Source: Lachnospiraceae bacterium
Lineage (GTDB): Bacteria > Bacillota > Clostridia > Lachnospirales > Lachnospiraceae
Assembly (NCBI GenBank): GCA_029067085.1
Contig: JAIEFE010000011.1
Location: forward strand, 1 to 64,000
Reading direction: 5' to 3'
DNA length: 64,000 nucleotides
The notes under the pieces were generated by a model. That model did no database searches. It was given only the letters and a program-made list of their open reading frames with translations, and had not been told where the DNA came from. Shown here piece after piece: positions 33,922 to 43,281 of the stretch. Each line of letters begins with the position of its first letter. The first letter of the stretch is position 1. The position numbers were made by a program, and so were the translations under genes.

Positions 33922-35097
33922 ATGAAATACAGATTTGATCGATACGGAAAACAAATTTCTCAGCTGGGTTATGGCTGTATGAGATTCACCAGAAAAGGAA
34001 ATGCCATCGACTACGAAAAGGCGGAGAAAGAAGTCCTTCTTGCCATTGAAAAGGGTGTCAATTATTTTGATACCGCTTACGTTTATCCCGGCAGTGAGGA
34101 ATGTCTCGGCCGTATCCTGGATGAAAACAAGTGCCGTGACAGGGTCTATATTGCTACCAAGCTTCCGCAGTATATCATACGTTCTGCTGCGGCTATCGAT
34201 AAAACCTTTAACGAGGAGCTTTCCCGTCTCCGCACAGACCATATTGACTACTATCTGATGCATATGTTTACGGATTATGCAGAATGGGAGCATCTGAAGG
34301 CTTTGGGTATTGAGGATTGGATCGAACGGCAGAAAGCAGAAGGGCGTATTCGTAACATTGGTTTTTCCTATCATGGTGAGACTGAAATGTTTTTGAGAAT
34401 TTTGGATGCTTATGACTGGGACTTCTGCCAGATACAGTATAACTATCTGGATGAGCATACGCAGGCAGGAAGAAGGGGTCTTCAGGCGGCGGCAGAGAAA
34501 GGCATTCCGGTCATTATTATGGAACCTCTTCGCGGCGGTAAACTGGTCAATCTTCCGGATAAGGCAAAGGAGAAGCTTGCCTCCGGCAGCAAGGGTTATA
34601 CGCCCGCGGAACTGGGGCTGCGCTGGCTGTGGAACCAGCCGGAAGTGACCTGTGTGCTTTCAGGAATGAATTCTGAGGATATGGTGAATGAGAACATCCG
34701 TATCGCATCAGAAGCTGAGCCGGGACATTTGACAGAAGAGGATATAGAGATCGTTGAGCAGATCAAGTTGATCATCCGTGAACGGGAAAAGGTAGGCTGC
34801 ACGGGCTGCAGATACTGCATGCCATGTCCCAAGGGAGTGGATATTCCGGGCAATTTTTATTATTACAATCTGATGTATATGGAGAAAAAGTCTTCCGCAC
34901 GTTTTGAGTTTGCCCAAAACATGGGGCTGCGTAAGGAACCCGGTTTTGCATCACAGTGCATTGGCTGTGGAAAATGTGAAGAACACTGCCCGCAGCATAT
35001 CAATATCCGTGAAAAATTAAAGGAAGCCGATCGCGACCTCAGACCCCTGCCCTATAAGATCGGCATCAATGCAGCGCGCAAAATCATGATCAGATGA
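33922..35097 (+). CDS. Aldo/keto reductase with C-terminal ferredoxin domain
   Basis: 391 aa. The N-terminal 280 residues form an aldo/keto reductase barrel: LGYGCMRF, FDTAYVYPGSE (catalytic Asp and Tyr), ATKLPQY (Lys), YLMHMF (His). The last 100 residues carry iron-sulfur cysteines: CTGCRYCMPCPKGVDIP and CIGCGKCEEHCPQHI. Such fused reductases are common in gut anaerobes and probably pass electrons from ferredoxin to a carbonyl substrate. AGGAGG precedes ATG 33922. It heads the redox cluster with the radical SAM and FAD proteins. Confidence 0.92.
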   Translation: MKYRFDRYGKQISQLGYGCMRFTRKGNAIDYEKAEKEVLLAIEKGVNYFDTAYVYPGSEECLGRILDENKCRDRVYIATKLPQYIIRSAAAIDKTFNEELSRLRTDHIDYYLMHMFTDYAEWEHLKALGIEDWIERQKAEGRIRNIGFSYHGETEMFLRILDAYDWDFCQIQYNYLDEHTQAGRRGLQAAAEKGIPVIIMEPLRGGKLVNLPDKAKEKLASGSKGYTPAELGLRWLWNQPEVTCVLSGMNSEDMVNENIRIASEAEPGHLTEEDIEIVEQIKLIIREREKVGCTGCRYCMPCPKGVDIPGNFYYYNLMYMEKKSSARFEFAQNMGLRKEPGFASQCIGCGKCEEHCPQHINIREKLKEADRDLRPLPYKIGINAARKIMIR

Positions 35098-35125
35098 AGC
35101 GGCAGGATTGCAGGAAGGCGGTATT

Positions 35126-36244
35126 ATGGAAAACAAGGAATTTAATCTTGGTGAATATTTGACGGGCGGTGTCGAGAGGATTGTGAAAGGGGCGGTCAGG
35201 GCGACGCTCACTGATCCAAAGGAAAGTGTGTTTATGGCGCGGTTTGCTCTGTCAAGCCGTGAGGCATCCCGCAGGCGGGCAAAAGCGGAAATGGACGGTG
35301 AAAATATACCGCCGTTTCTGATAGCCAGTATAACCAGCAGCTGCAACCTCCACTGTGCGGGGTGCTATTCACGTCAGAATCATGCCTGTACGGATGCTGA
35401 GCCGGTAAACCAGCTTACGGTACAGGACTGGGAGAATATTTTTTCTGAAGCAGGAGAGCTTGGGATTAGCTTTATTCTGCTTGCCGGAGGGGAACCGCTG
35501 CTTAGGCGGGATGTAATCGAAGCAGCAGGAAACTATCCTGAAATACTGTTTCCTGTCTTAACAAACGGAACGCTGTTAAATGACGAATACATCAGGCTGT
35601 TTGATAAAAAGCGTAATCTGCTTCCTATTTTAAGCATCGAGGGACGGCTGGAAAAGACAGACGAGCGGCGAGGTACGGGTGTTTATAGGAAGGTGGAGGC
35701 AGCCATGGAGCGCATCCGGAAAAATCAGTTGATCTTTGGAGCATCCGTGACAGCCACAACTGCAAATTTGCGGGAGATAACCGGCAGGGAGTTCTTGGAC
35801 GAACTGCAGGAGAGAGGATGCAAAGCGGTCATTTATGTGGAATTTGTTCCGGTCACGGAGGAGAGTAAAGATCTGGCTCCGGGCGATGCTGAGAGGGAAT
35901 ATCTTAAGGAGCGTCTGTATGCGATACGTGAGGAATATCCTGATATGGTATTCGTTTCTTTCCCCGGCGACGAGAAAAGTTCCGGCGGATGCCTGGCGGC
36001 AGGGCGTGGGTTCTTCCATATCAATTCCCATGGCGGAGCAGAGCCGTGCCCATTTTCGCCGTATTCAGACATTAACGTAAAAAATTCATCACTCCGTCAG
36101 GCACTGCATTCACCATTGTTTACTTCTTTGCGCAAGCAGGGTGTCCTCATGGAGGAACACAGCGGCGGATGCGTCTTGTTTGAGCGGAAAGATAGCGTGG
36201 AGGTGCTTTTAGCGGAAAGGGCGGTATGCGGATGTACGATGTGA
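35126..36244 (+). CDS. Radical SAM protein
   Basis: 372 aa. The radical SAM cluster motif is CNLHCAGC (CxxxCxxC) after SITSS, with the GGE motif in LLAGGEPLLRRD. The C-terminal part contains GGCLAAGRGFFHINSHG and EPCPFSPYSD, a short SPASM-like auxiliary region, plus late cysteines (GGCVLF, AVCGCTM). An N-terminal 60-residue helical extension (NLGEYLTGGVERIVKGA) precedes the barrel. The substrate is unknown. Its 3' end overlaps the FAD reductase gene by 19 bases, so the two proteins are probably made together and work on one pathway. ATG 35126 has a GGAAGGCGG site. Confidence 0.88.
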   Translation: MENKEFNLGEYLTGGVERIVKGAVRATLTDPKESVFMARFALSSREASRRRAKAEMDGENIPPFLIASITSSCNLHCAGCYSRQNHACTDAEPVNQLTVQDWENIFSEAGELGISFILLAGGEPLLRRDVIEAAGNYPEILFPVLTNGTLLNDEYIRLFDKKRNLLPILSIEGRLEKTDERRGTGVYRKVEAAMERIRKNQLIFGASVTATTANLREITGREFLDELQERGCKAVIYVEFVPVTEESKDLAPGDAEREYLKERLYAIREEYPDMVFVSFPGDEKSSGGCLAAGRGFFHINSHGGAEPCPFSPYSDINVKNSSLRQALHSPLFTSLRKQGVLMEEHSGGCVLFERKDSVEVLLAERAVCGCTM

Positions 36245-37269
36245 TAGTGGTCGGCGCAGGGCCTGCAGGATGCACGGCATCCAAGGTCTTGGCAGAAAAG
36301 GGCTATCAGGTTCTTCTGGTGGAGAAGTTTAAGATGCCCAGATATAAGTCCTGTTCTGGCGTTCTGATCAAGAAGTCAATGGACCTTGTAAAGACCTATT
36401 TCGGAGAGGATGTGCCGGCGTCTGCCATGTGTACCCCGACAGAGAACAGGGGTATGATCTTCACGGATGATAAGGGGAAGGAATACCGTTTCGAGCAGGA
36501 GGGGCTTAATATATGGCGCAGCCATTTTGACGGATGGCTTGCCGAGAAGGCTGAGGAGAGCGGCACAGAGGTCAGGGATGGCGTGTCAGCCCTCTCATGC
36601 AAGGAAAAAGACGGACTTGTGGAAGTCAGTCTGCACGGAAAAGATAATGGTATAGAAAGCGCAAGATATATTTTGGACTGCGAGGGCGTTGTCGGGACCT
36701 TAAAACGGCAGATCGCCGGGCAATATCCGGGAGAGATTTCAGGATACATAACCACCTTCCAGACATTCAACGAAGGCAGCATCGATCTAGACCCGCATTA
36801 CTTCTATGCATACCTGCAGCCGGAACTGTCGGAATATGACGCGTGGTTCAACGTAAAGGACGACCTGCTTGTGCTTGGCGTGTCCGTGAAAGATATGGAT
36901 AAGAGCAGTCATTATTATGCGCGCTTCCTATCCTATATGGAGGAGAAGCACCACCTGCGTATCAATAGGCAGACCAAGAGTGAGAAGTGGTTGATGCCGC
37001 ATATCCGTCCGGGATGTCGTGTTGACTACGGTGTGGGGCGTGTTCTTTTCGCAGGGGAGATTGCCGGCTTCTTGAACCCTATGGGCGAAGGGATATCTGC
37101 CGGGATGGAGAGCGGGTACTGTGCAGCTTCTGCGATCATGGAGCATTTTGATGATCCGTCAATGGCTTTTGAGGCATATCGGCAAAGCACGGAAAATCTG
37201 AAATCCTATATGCAGCGCCAGTGGAGTCTTGTGGGAGGAATGGCTGCCACATTTCGAGAGATGGAATGA
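36226..37269 (+). CDS. FAD-dependent oxidoreductase, geranylgeranyl reductase type
   Basis: 347 aa. FAD-binding Rossmann motif DVIVVGAGPAGCTASKVLAE, then VEKFKMPRYKSCSG and late motif GRVLFAGEIAGFLNPMGEGI, as in the geranylgeranyl reductase/halogenase group of p-hydroxybenzoate hydroxylase-fold enzymes. It may reduce an isoprenoid or quinone-like double bond, but the substrate is not visible. It starts inside the radical SAM gene (19-base overlap), a sign of translational coupling. The LysR gene follows after 21 bases. Confidence 0.88.
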   Translation: MRMYDVIVVGAGPAGCTASKVLAEKGYQVLLVEKFKMPRYKSCSGVLIKKSMDLVKTYFGEDVPASAMCTPTENRGMIFTDDKGKEYRFEQEGLNIWRSHFDGWLAEKAEESGTEVRDGVSALSCKEKDGLVEVSLHGKDNGIESARYILDCEGVVGTLKRQIAGQYPGEISGYITTFQTFNEGSIDLDPHYFYAYLQPELSEYDAWFNVKDDLLVLGVSVKDMDKSSHYYARFLSYMEEKHHLRINRQTKSEKWLMPHIRPGCRVDYGVGRVLFAGEIAGFLNPMGEGISAGMESGYCAASAIMEHFDDPSMAFEAYRQSTENLKSYMQRQWSLVGGMAATFREME

Positions 37270-37290
37270 AAACGAAAGGAAGTGACCCTT

Positions 37291-38175
37291 TTGTTGAGAC
37301 AGATAAAATATTTTCAAGCTGTTATAAGGAACAATAGTTTTTCCGAGGCAGCCTATGAGTGCAATATCTCACAGTCTGCTATATCGCAGCAGATACAGGC
37401 ATTGGAAAAGGAACTGGGATTTCCGCTGCTTCAGCGAAAGGGACGTAAGTTTGAACTGACACCCGCAGGAGAGTTTTTCTATAAAAAAAGTCTTGTACTG
37501 GTTGCCGATTATGAGCAGATTCTCAGGGAAGCAACAAGGTTAGCAGGCGGGGAACAGGAGTGTTTTAAGGTGGGATTCTTGCGGTGTTACAGTGGACAGG
37601 AGTTTCATCTTGCTTTGGAGGAATTTGTGGGTAAATACCCGGATATTCCGGTGGAGGTTTTTTATGGCAATCATGACGAACTATATCATATGCTCATAGA
37701 AAACACGATAGATTTGGCGTTTAATGACCAACGCAGGGCATTTTCAGATGAATTTATGAATATGCTCCTGATATCTTCTGTGACACATATAGAGATTGCG
37801 AACAGGAATCCAATGTCCTCTCTGGATAAAGTGACGGTGCAGGAATTAAAGAATATACCCTGTATTCTTGTATCATCAGAAGCGGAGAAAGAAACCGAAG
37901 CGGAATATTACCATACGATCGTCGGTTTACGGGGAGAAAAACTGTTTGCCGATAATATGGAAAAAGCAAGAACGCTTGTGATCAGCGGAAAAGGTTTTAT
38001 GCCGAGTGAGGGAACACCCATAGAGGGCAGTCTTGGAGCAAATATCGTGAGACTTCCGTTGTATCGTGGAGACGAACCGATTAAGAGAAATTATTGTGCC
38101 TTTTGGAAAAAGGAAAATGCCAAAACAATAGCGGAGGAATTCGCTGAAATATTAAGAAATAAATTTGAAGTGTAA
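37291..38175 (+). CDS. LysR-type transcriptional regulator
   Basis: About 294 aa. The N-terminal helix-turn-helix (residues 1-60) is standard: LRQIKYFQAVIRNNSFSEAA, ECNISQSAISQQIQALEKEL, LLQRKGRKFELTPAG. A periplasmic-binding-like effector domain follows (FKVGFLRCYSGQEF onward). The start is uncertain: the frame opens with GTG 37282, but the AAAGGA site (37274-37279) fits TTG at 37291 better. It is co-directional with the redox genes and ended by a terminator, so it may be the last gene of that operon and regulate it. Confidence 0.9.
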   Translation: MLRQIKYFQAVIRNNSFSEAAYECNISQSAISQQIQALEKELGFPLLQRKGRKFELTPAGEFFYKKSLVLVADYEQILREATRLAGGEQECFKVGFLRCYSGQEFHLALEEFVGKYPDIPVEVFYGNHDELYHMLIENTIDLAFNDQRRAFSDEFMNMLLISSVTHIEIANRNPMSSLDKVTVQELKNIPCILVSSEAEKETEAEYYHTIVGLRGEKLFADNMEKARTLVISGKGFMPSEGTPIEGSLGANIVRLPLYRGDEPIKRNYCAFWKKENAKTIAEEFAEILRNKFEV

Positions 38176-38208
38176 TGATTAGCTAAAACTTATGAGGAAC
38201 TTTATCAA

Positions 38209-38250
38209 ACAGAACCGGTTTAAGCCAAAGTTTAAAACGGTTCTGTTTTT
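38209..38250 (+). terminator. Terminator after the LysR gene
   Basis: ACAGAACCG (38209-38217) pairs with CGGTTCTGT (38238-38246), with inner GTTTAA/TTTAAAAC pairing, followed by a T run. Confidence 0.85.
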
Positions 38251-38360
38251 GTATAAGAAAAACTTATTGAATGGCGTTAAAAATCGAATTGATTGATAAG
38301 GTTATTCTGGTTAAAATGTAAATGTAACAAAATAATGATCTATTTGATTGGAGGAGCAAA

Positions 38361-38867
38361 ATGAAGGAACTTATTTTATATTATTCAAGGGCAGATGAAA
38401 ATTATTTCGGCGGGAGCCTGAAATACATTGAAAAAGGCAACACTGAAGTGGTGGCGGAAAAAGCGGCTGCCCTCACAGGTGCAGACTTATTCAAGGTTGA
38501 GCCTGTAAAACCTTATTCCGCAGATTACAATACCTGTATTGAACAGGCCAAGAAAGATTTACAGAGCGGTGTGCGTCCTGAAGTGGTGGCAATGCCGGGG
38601 AATATGTCGCAGTATGATCTGGTGACGATCATGTACCCGAATTATTGGGGCACCATGCCGATGTCTATGTTTACAGTGCTTGAACAGATTGATTTCGAGG
38701 GGAAAACAGTTCGTCCGGTATGTACCCATGAGGGAAGCGGAATGGGAAGAAGTGAAGCAGACCTGAAGAAATGCTGTTCGGGTGCGGTTATCAAAAAAGG
38801 TCTGGCAATTCAGGGAAGCAGTGTGGGCAGATGTGATGATATGCTGAAAAAATGGTTGGAAAGCTAG
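38361..38867 (+). CDS. Flavodoxin-like protein
   Basis: 168 aa. A flavodoxin fold with FMN-binding phosphate-loop region ELILYYSRADENYFGGS (variant of the usual T/SxTGNT loop), YPNYWGTMPMSMFTVLEQ and a C-terminal CTHEGSGMGRSEADLKK. Probably a quinone or electron-carrier reductase of the Flavodoxin_4 group. GGAGGAG precedes the ATG. The dehydrogenase gene follows after 35 bases, so the two may form a small operon. Confidence 0.88.
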   Translation: MKELILYYSRADENYFGGSLKYIEKGNTEVVAEKAAALTGADLFKVEPVKPYSADYNTCIEQAKKDLQSGVRPEVVAMPGNMSQYDLVTIMYPNYWGTMPMSMFTVLEQIDFEGKTVRPVCTHEGSGMGRSEADLKKCCSGAVIKKGLAIQGSSVGRCDDMLKKWLES

Positions 38868-38902
38868 TTGTCTCCTTGATGACAGAAATAAAGAAAGGTT
38901 AC

Positions 38903-39742
38903 ATGAAAATGAAAAAAGAAGTTATGATTTTGACAGGCGCCGGACAGATTGGCATGGCAATTGCACGTCGAATGGGTTATGGAAAAAAGATCGTCATGGG
39001 CGACAAGAATTTTGATAATGCAAAAGCTATCGCCGAAATTATGAACAATGCAGGATTTGATGTCGAACCGATGGAAATGGATTTATCGTCACGGGAATCT
39101 ATTTTGCAACTGATCGATAAGGCCTTAAGTTATGGAGAGATTAAAATGCTTGTTAATGCTGCAGGAGTATCGCCAAGCCAGGCGTCTGTCAGCGCTATAT
39201 TAAAAGTAGATTTATATGGCACTGCGGTGTTGTTAGAGGAAGTAGGAAAAGTGATCGCACAGGGTGGCGTTGGCGTGACCATATCAAGCCAGTCCGGGCA
39301 TCGTATGAAACAGCTCACACCGGAAGAAGATGAGCAGCTCGCTATGACGCCAACAGAAGAACTGCTAGATCTTGCTATTTTACAGCCGGAGAACATAACG
39401 GACACACTTCACGCCTACCAGATGGCGAAACGCTGTAACGAAAAGCGTGTCATGGCGGAATCTGTAAAATGGGGAGAAAGAGGGGCAAGACTGAATTCCA
39501 TTTCTCCGGGAATTATCGTGACACCGCTTGCCATTGATGAGTTTAACGGGCCGCGTGGGGATTTTTATAAAAATATGTTTGCAAAGTGTCCTGCAGGAAG
39601 ACCGGGTACTGCTGATGAAGTGGCAAATGTGGCAGAACTTTTGATGAGTCCGGCGGGAGCTTTTATAACAGGGGCGGATTTTCTGATTGACGGCGGTGCA
39701 ACAGCAAGTTATTATTATGGTGCACTAAAGCCGGAAAAGTAA
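38903..39742 (+). CDS. Short-chain dehydrogenase/reductase
   Basis: 279 aa. Rossmann motif MILTGAGQIGMAIARRMGYG, NAAG in LVNAAGVSPSQ, active site serine in VTISSQSGHRM and YxxxK in HAYQMAKRCNEKRV, then NSISPGIIVTPLA. NAD(P)-dependent alcohol/ketone oxidoreductase; substrate not known. The start may be ATG 38903 or 38909; the latter is better spaced from AAGAAAGG. The frame opening at 38852 overlaps the flavodoxin gene. Confidence 0.9.
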   Translation: MKMKKEVMILTGAGQIGMAIARRMGYGKKIVMGDKNFDNAKAIAEIMNNAGFDVEPMEMDLSSRESILQLIDKALSYGEIKMLVNAAGVSPSQASVSAILKVDLYGTAVLLEEVGKVIAQGGVGVTISSQSGHRMKQLTPEEDEQLAMTPTEELLDLAILQPENITDTLHAYQMAKRCNEKRVMAESVKWGERGARLNSISPGIIVTPLAIDEFNGPRGDFYKNMFAKCPAGRPGTADEVANVAELLMSPAGAFITGADFLIDGGATASYYYGALKPEK

Positions 39743-39786
39743 GAACGAGCGTTTGAGAAATAGGAGACCATGTAAAGGAATGATAA

Positions 39787-39957
39787 AACTGGATCATAAC
39801 CATCTATGAATTGATCAATGGCAAAAATCGGGAAGTTGCCGTTCATATTCCGTCGGATGCTGATATGAGCGTGGATTCCGTTCAGGCATTATTGTCTGGA
39901 GTAAAAAAAATACCTTTTGGAAGGGAAAAAATTTGGCATTGCCAAGGGGCATATTAA
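39787..39957 (+). pseudogene. 3' fragment of an unidentified gene
   Basis: A 56-codon open stretch without a start codon reads TIYELINGKNREVAVHIPS then DADMSVDSVQALLSGVKKIP and ends at a TAA (39955-39957). It has protein-like composition and follows directly on an in-frame stop. It looks like the C-terminal remnant of a deleted gene lying between the dehydrogenase and the glycosidase. Confidence 0.45.
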
Positions 39958-39980
39958 GTAAATGTAAAGGTTGGGGCGTC

Positions 39981-41711
39981 ATGAATAGCATAGCGATTTC
40001 TTCGAAAAATATATTAATAGCTTATACACGAAATGTGAAAGAGGACTATTCGGAATTTTTAGGTCACAGTATTCACTTTGCGGTGTCAACCGACTCGGGG
40101 AAAACCGTGGTCCCGCTTAATCATAAGTACGGCAGGCTGTTTCCGAAGTGTGAATTCAGCGATGAAAACGGTATCATCTCAATGGGTGTCACGGACATTG
40201 AGATCTATCGGATCAAGGATGAATATATCATCACCGCAAAGGAAATTCGAAGAACAAACCATGGAAATGGGGCGTTTTCCGTGAACGAAACAGGCGGTTT
40301 TGTGCGGTGGACGACTAAAAATTTCGTTGCCTTCTCGGAACCTGTGGTCACAAATGACCGCTATACAGAGATAGAAGAGCAGAAAAAAGACTGTGCTTCC
40401 ACTGCGTTCAGTTTTGATGCCGCGGATTATGCGGAAAGTGGTGTGTCTGTTCCTGTATCGGAAGAGATAGCCGCCATGCTGATAAAGAACAATATAACCG
40501 TGGAGTTTGCGTCAACAGAGCTCCCGAAAGCCGTTTCCGTCAGCAGAAGCGAAGAACTGGAGAAAGTGACCGCAAAAATAAGATACACCGACGGCTCGGT
40601 GCATGAAAAGCGTGTGCTCTGGAAGACGGACGGCATTGACTTTTCCGGGCCGGGCAGATATACCGTTGAAGGGAAAATCGCCGTGAGACACTTTGATTTT
40701 CCTGTTGAAGATCATCCTTGGGGAGATCCGATCATCACATATTATCGCGGTAACTATTACTGGATCGCAACAAACGATGCCGACGGAGACACTTCCTTTG
40801 AAATCAGAGAAGCAAAAACACCTGAGGCTTTGTTTGATAAGAATGTAAGGCGAAAGATGATACTTTCGGCGGAGACTTCTGTCTATAAGAGCACATTCTG
40901 GGCACCGGAATTTCATATTGTCGGCGGTAAAATGCGCATCTTTTGCGCGCTTACCGTAGGAACCGGCTTTGATCCGCAGTGCTATGTTATGACGCTTAAA
41001 GACGGCGGCGATATGCTCGACCCTGATGCATGGAGCGTGCCTGAGAGGTGCGTGATGCCCGACGGAAGAAATCTCTGCGAAAATCCTCTCGGTGACGGTA
41101 AGAACGGCATCACACTCGACATGACCTGCTTTGAAGCGGGCGGAAAAAGCTATGTGGTCTGGTCGTACAGAACATGGGCAGGTACCGACAGCGGCTCTAT
41201 GTTGATGATCGCGGAAAACAATCCCGATAAACCGTGGGAGATGCTGACTTTTCCGCAGCTTCTTAAAAGACCCGTATACGGCTGGGAGAACAATAACGGC
41301 ACTGACAACAACGAAGGTCCGTTTGCTCTTGTGACTGGTGAAAAGGTCTACCTCGCTTATTCAGGCGGTGATGCCAGAGGGCAGAGCTATGTCGTCGGCG
41401 TGTTGACGGCGAATGTCGGAGAGAATCTCTGCGATGTGTCAAACTGGGAGATTCCGGACGCACCGTGGCTCGCTTCCAATTTTGTGGCAGGGGAGTACGG
41501 CTGCGGTCACAACGGCTTCTTCACCGACGAATACGGCGATGTCTACATCACCTATCATGGAGTGGATGCACCTTTGAGCAGCTCCATAAGGCCCGGTATC
41601 AGGCGGGTACATTTCGCAGCTGACGGCACTCCGATCCTTCATATGTCAAATGAGCAGGATCTGCCTGAAAGCGAAAGAAATGTCAGCATCGATGTGACGA
41701 TTGAATCGTAA
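39981..41711 (+). CDS. GH43-type glycoside hydrolase with Ig-like domain
   Basis: 576 aa, no signal peptide, so cytoplasmic. The N-terminal 150 residues resemble a sialidase/GH43-like blade region; residues about 185-240 form an Ig-like insert (PKAVSVSRSEELEKVTAKIR ... GRYTVEG). The GH43 five-blade propeller follows: HPWGDPIITYYRGNYYWIAT (general base Asp), FWAPEFHIVGGKMRIF, NNEGPFALV (acid Glu) and GCGHNGFF. GH43 enzymes remove arabinose, xylose or galactose units from plant oligosaccharides. Start at ATG 39981; upstream frame is non-family. The MFS exporter follows about 200 bases later. Confidence 0.83.
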   Translation: MNSIAISSKNILIAYTRNVKEDYSEFLGHSIHFAVSTDSGKTVVPLNHKYGRLFPKCEFSDENGIISMGVTDIEIYRIKDEYIITAKEIRRTNHGNGAFSVNETGGFVRWTTKNFVAFSEPVVTNDRYTEIEEQKKDCASTAFSFDAADYAESGVSVPVSEEIAAMLIKNNITVEFASTELPKAVSVSRSEELEKVTAKIRYTDGSVHEKRVLWKTDGIDFSGPGRYTVEGKIAVRHFDFPVEDHPWGDPIITYYRGNYYWIATNDADGDTSFEIREAKTPEALFDKNVRRKMILSAETSVYKSTFWAPEFHIVGGKMRIFCALTVGTGFDPQCYVMTLKDGGDMLDPDAWSVPERCVMPDGRNLCENPLGDGKNGITLDMTCFEAGGKSYVVWSYRTWAGTDSGSMLMIAENNPDKPWEMLTFPQLLKRPVYGWENNNGTDNNEGPFALVTGEKVYLAYSGGDARGQSYVVGVLTANVGENLCDVSNWEIPDAPWLASNFVAGEYGCGHNGFFTDEYGDVYITYHGVDAPLSSSIRPGIRRVHFAADGTPILHMSNEQDLPESERNVSIDVTIES

Positions 41712-41765
41712 GGTGCTTTCATGCTATACTGTTTTACGGAAAATACAGTTGAGGAGGTGAAACAT

Positions 41766-41846
41766 ATGCTTTGTCATATGGTGATAGACCTAAGCCAAAA
41801 ACTCTGTACAAGGTCTGATGACGGGACGAAACTTGTGCAGAGGTAA
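41766..41846 (+). CDS. 26-aa small ORF with strong ribosome site
   Basis: ATG preceded by GAGGAGGTGAAACAT, encoding MLCHMVIDLSQKLCTRSDDG and six more residues. The ribosome site is among the best in the area. It may be a real microprotein or leader peptide for the MFS gene, or the start of a truncated gene. No family recognised. Confidence 0.4.
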   Translation: MLCHMVIDLSQKLCTRSDDGTKLVQR

Positions 41847-41920
41847 AGGAAATGATCGTCCGCATTGGATTTTGTACTTTTTATTCTGAGCATAATAAAG
41901 AATAGAATGGAGAAAATTCA

Positions 41921-43210
41921 ATGGAAGAAAAATTCAGAAAATATATCATTTTGTGGTTGAGTCAGAGTGTGTCCGGGCTTGGAAGTTCCATGACAGGATT
42001 CGCACTGGTTTTATGGGCATATGGGCAGAGCCATTCTGCCATGTCCGTTTCGCTGATGTCATTTTGCAACTATGTGCCATACATCATTGTAAGCCTATTG
42101 GTTGGTGGCTTTATTGACAGGCACAAGAAGAAAAACATCATGCTGGTATCTGACAGTATTGCTGCGGCCGGCTCACTGGCTGTGTTGGCTTTTTTTCTTG
42201 CCGGGCATCTGGCAGTGTGGAATATTTATCTGATCAATATCATCATCGGCGTGACGAATGCTTTCCAGCAGCCTGCGTCGGCAGTGGCAACGGGGAGACT
42301 GGTGCCGAAGGAGAAGATTTCTAATGTGAGCGGGATGAACTCGTTCTCCGGGAACCTGATCGTGGTGTTCAGTCCGATGCTCGCAGCTTTCCTCTATGCG
42401 GCAGGCGGGCTTCCGCTTATTCTGCTGATCGATCTGGCGAGCTTTGCATGTGCTTTTTGTGTTTTGCTGTTTTTCATTCAGATTCCGGAGCTGCCCGCGG
42501 AAGAGAAGAGCAGTTCTCCATTTGCAGGAATAGCGGAGGGCTTTGCTTTCCTGCAAACGGAAAAAGGTATTTTATATATCATGCTGACGATGGCGCTGAT
42601 CAATTTCTTTTCGAGGCTGACTTACGAAAACATCTTATCACCGATGATCCTGGCGAGAAGCTCCGGCAGCAGCATCGCACTCGGAATCGTGAATGCCTGT
42701 ATGGGAATAGGGGGAATTGCCGGCGGCATTGTCGTTTCCGTGAAAAAGGAAAGCCGCCGTAAGGCAATGGCAATTTATGTTTCGGCTGCCCTGTCGTTTC
42801 TGTTTGGCGACTTGATGATGGCGGCTGGAAGGAATGTTTTTTGGTGGTCGTTTGCTGCGGCTGCCGCCAGCTTTCCGATTCCGTTTATACAGGCAAACCA
42901 GAATGCGATACTGTACAGGAGGATTCCGGAGGCCATGCAGGGGAGGGTGTTTGCGGTCAGAAATGCCGTCCAGTACAGTACGATACCCGTCGGAATCATT
43001 CTTGGAGGGTATCTTGCGGATTATATATTCGAGCCATTTATGCGTTCGGGAAACGGAATGTCGGGGATATTGAAAAATATCGTGGGGAGCGGTTCGGGAA
43101 GCGGTATGGCATCCATGTTTTTGTGTACCGGGTTATGCGGCTTTGCGGTGAGCATGGCGTCCTGTTTTCATCGGGAGATCAAGAAACTGGATTGCTCCGA
43201 TGAACGATAA
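41921..43210 (+). CDS. MFS transporter, macrolide-efflux-like
   Basis: 429 aa, about twelve hydrophobic helices. The opening KYIILWLSQSVSGLGSSMTG and FALVLWAYGQSHSAMSVSL, and the loop GFIDRHKKKNIMLVSD (motif A) match the MFS_3/Mef-type drug exporters. Such proteins pump macrolides or other drugs with the proton gradient. A weak AATGGAGAA site precedes the ATG. It is a single gene with a strong terminator after it, shared with the convergent response regulator. Confidence 0.87.
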   Translation: MEEKFRKYIILWLSQSVSGLGSSMTGFALVLWAYGQSHSAMSVSLMSFCNYVPYIIVSLLVGGFIDRHKKKNIMLVSDSIAAAGSLAVLAFFLAGHLAVWNIYLINIIIGVTNAFQQPASAVATGRLVPKEKISNVSGMNSFSGNLIVVFSPMLAAFLYAAGGLPLILLIDLASFACAFCVLLFFIQIPELPAEEKSSSPFAGIAEGFAFLQTEKGILYIMLTMALINFFSRLTYENILSPMILARSSGSSIALGIVNACMGIGGIAGGIVVSVKKESRRKAMAIYVSAALSFLFGDLMMAAGRNVFWWSFAAAAASFPIPFIQANQNAILYRRIPEAMQGRVFAVRNAVQYSTIPVGIILGGYLADYIFEPFMRSGNGMSGILKNIVGSGSGSGMASMFLCTGLCGFAVSMASCFHREIKKLDCSDER

Positions 43211-43235
43211 GAGGATTGTAAAAATAGAATGACAG

Positions 43236-43281
43236 AAAACAGCCGTTTTAAGTGTGGAAAACTTAACGGCTGTTTTTGTTA
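43236..43281. terminator. Bidirectional terminator between MFS and regulator genes
   Basis: AAAACAGCCGTTTTAAG (43236-43252) pairs with CTTAACGGCTGTTTTT (43262-43277). It is A-rich on one side and T-rich on the other. The stop codon of the minus-strand regulator lies within the right arm. Confidence 0.85.
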
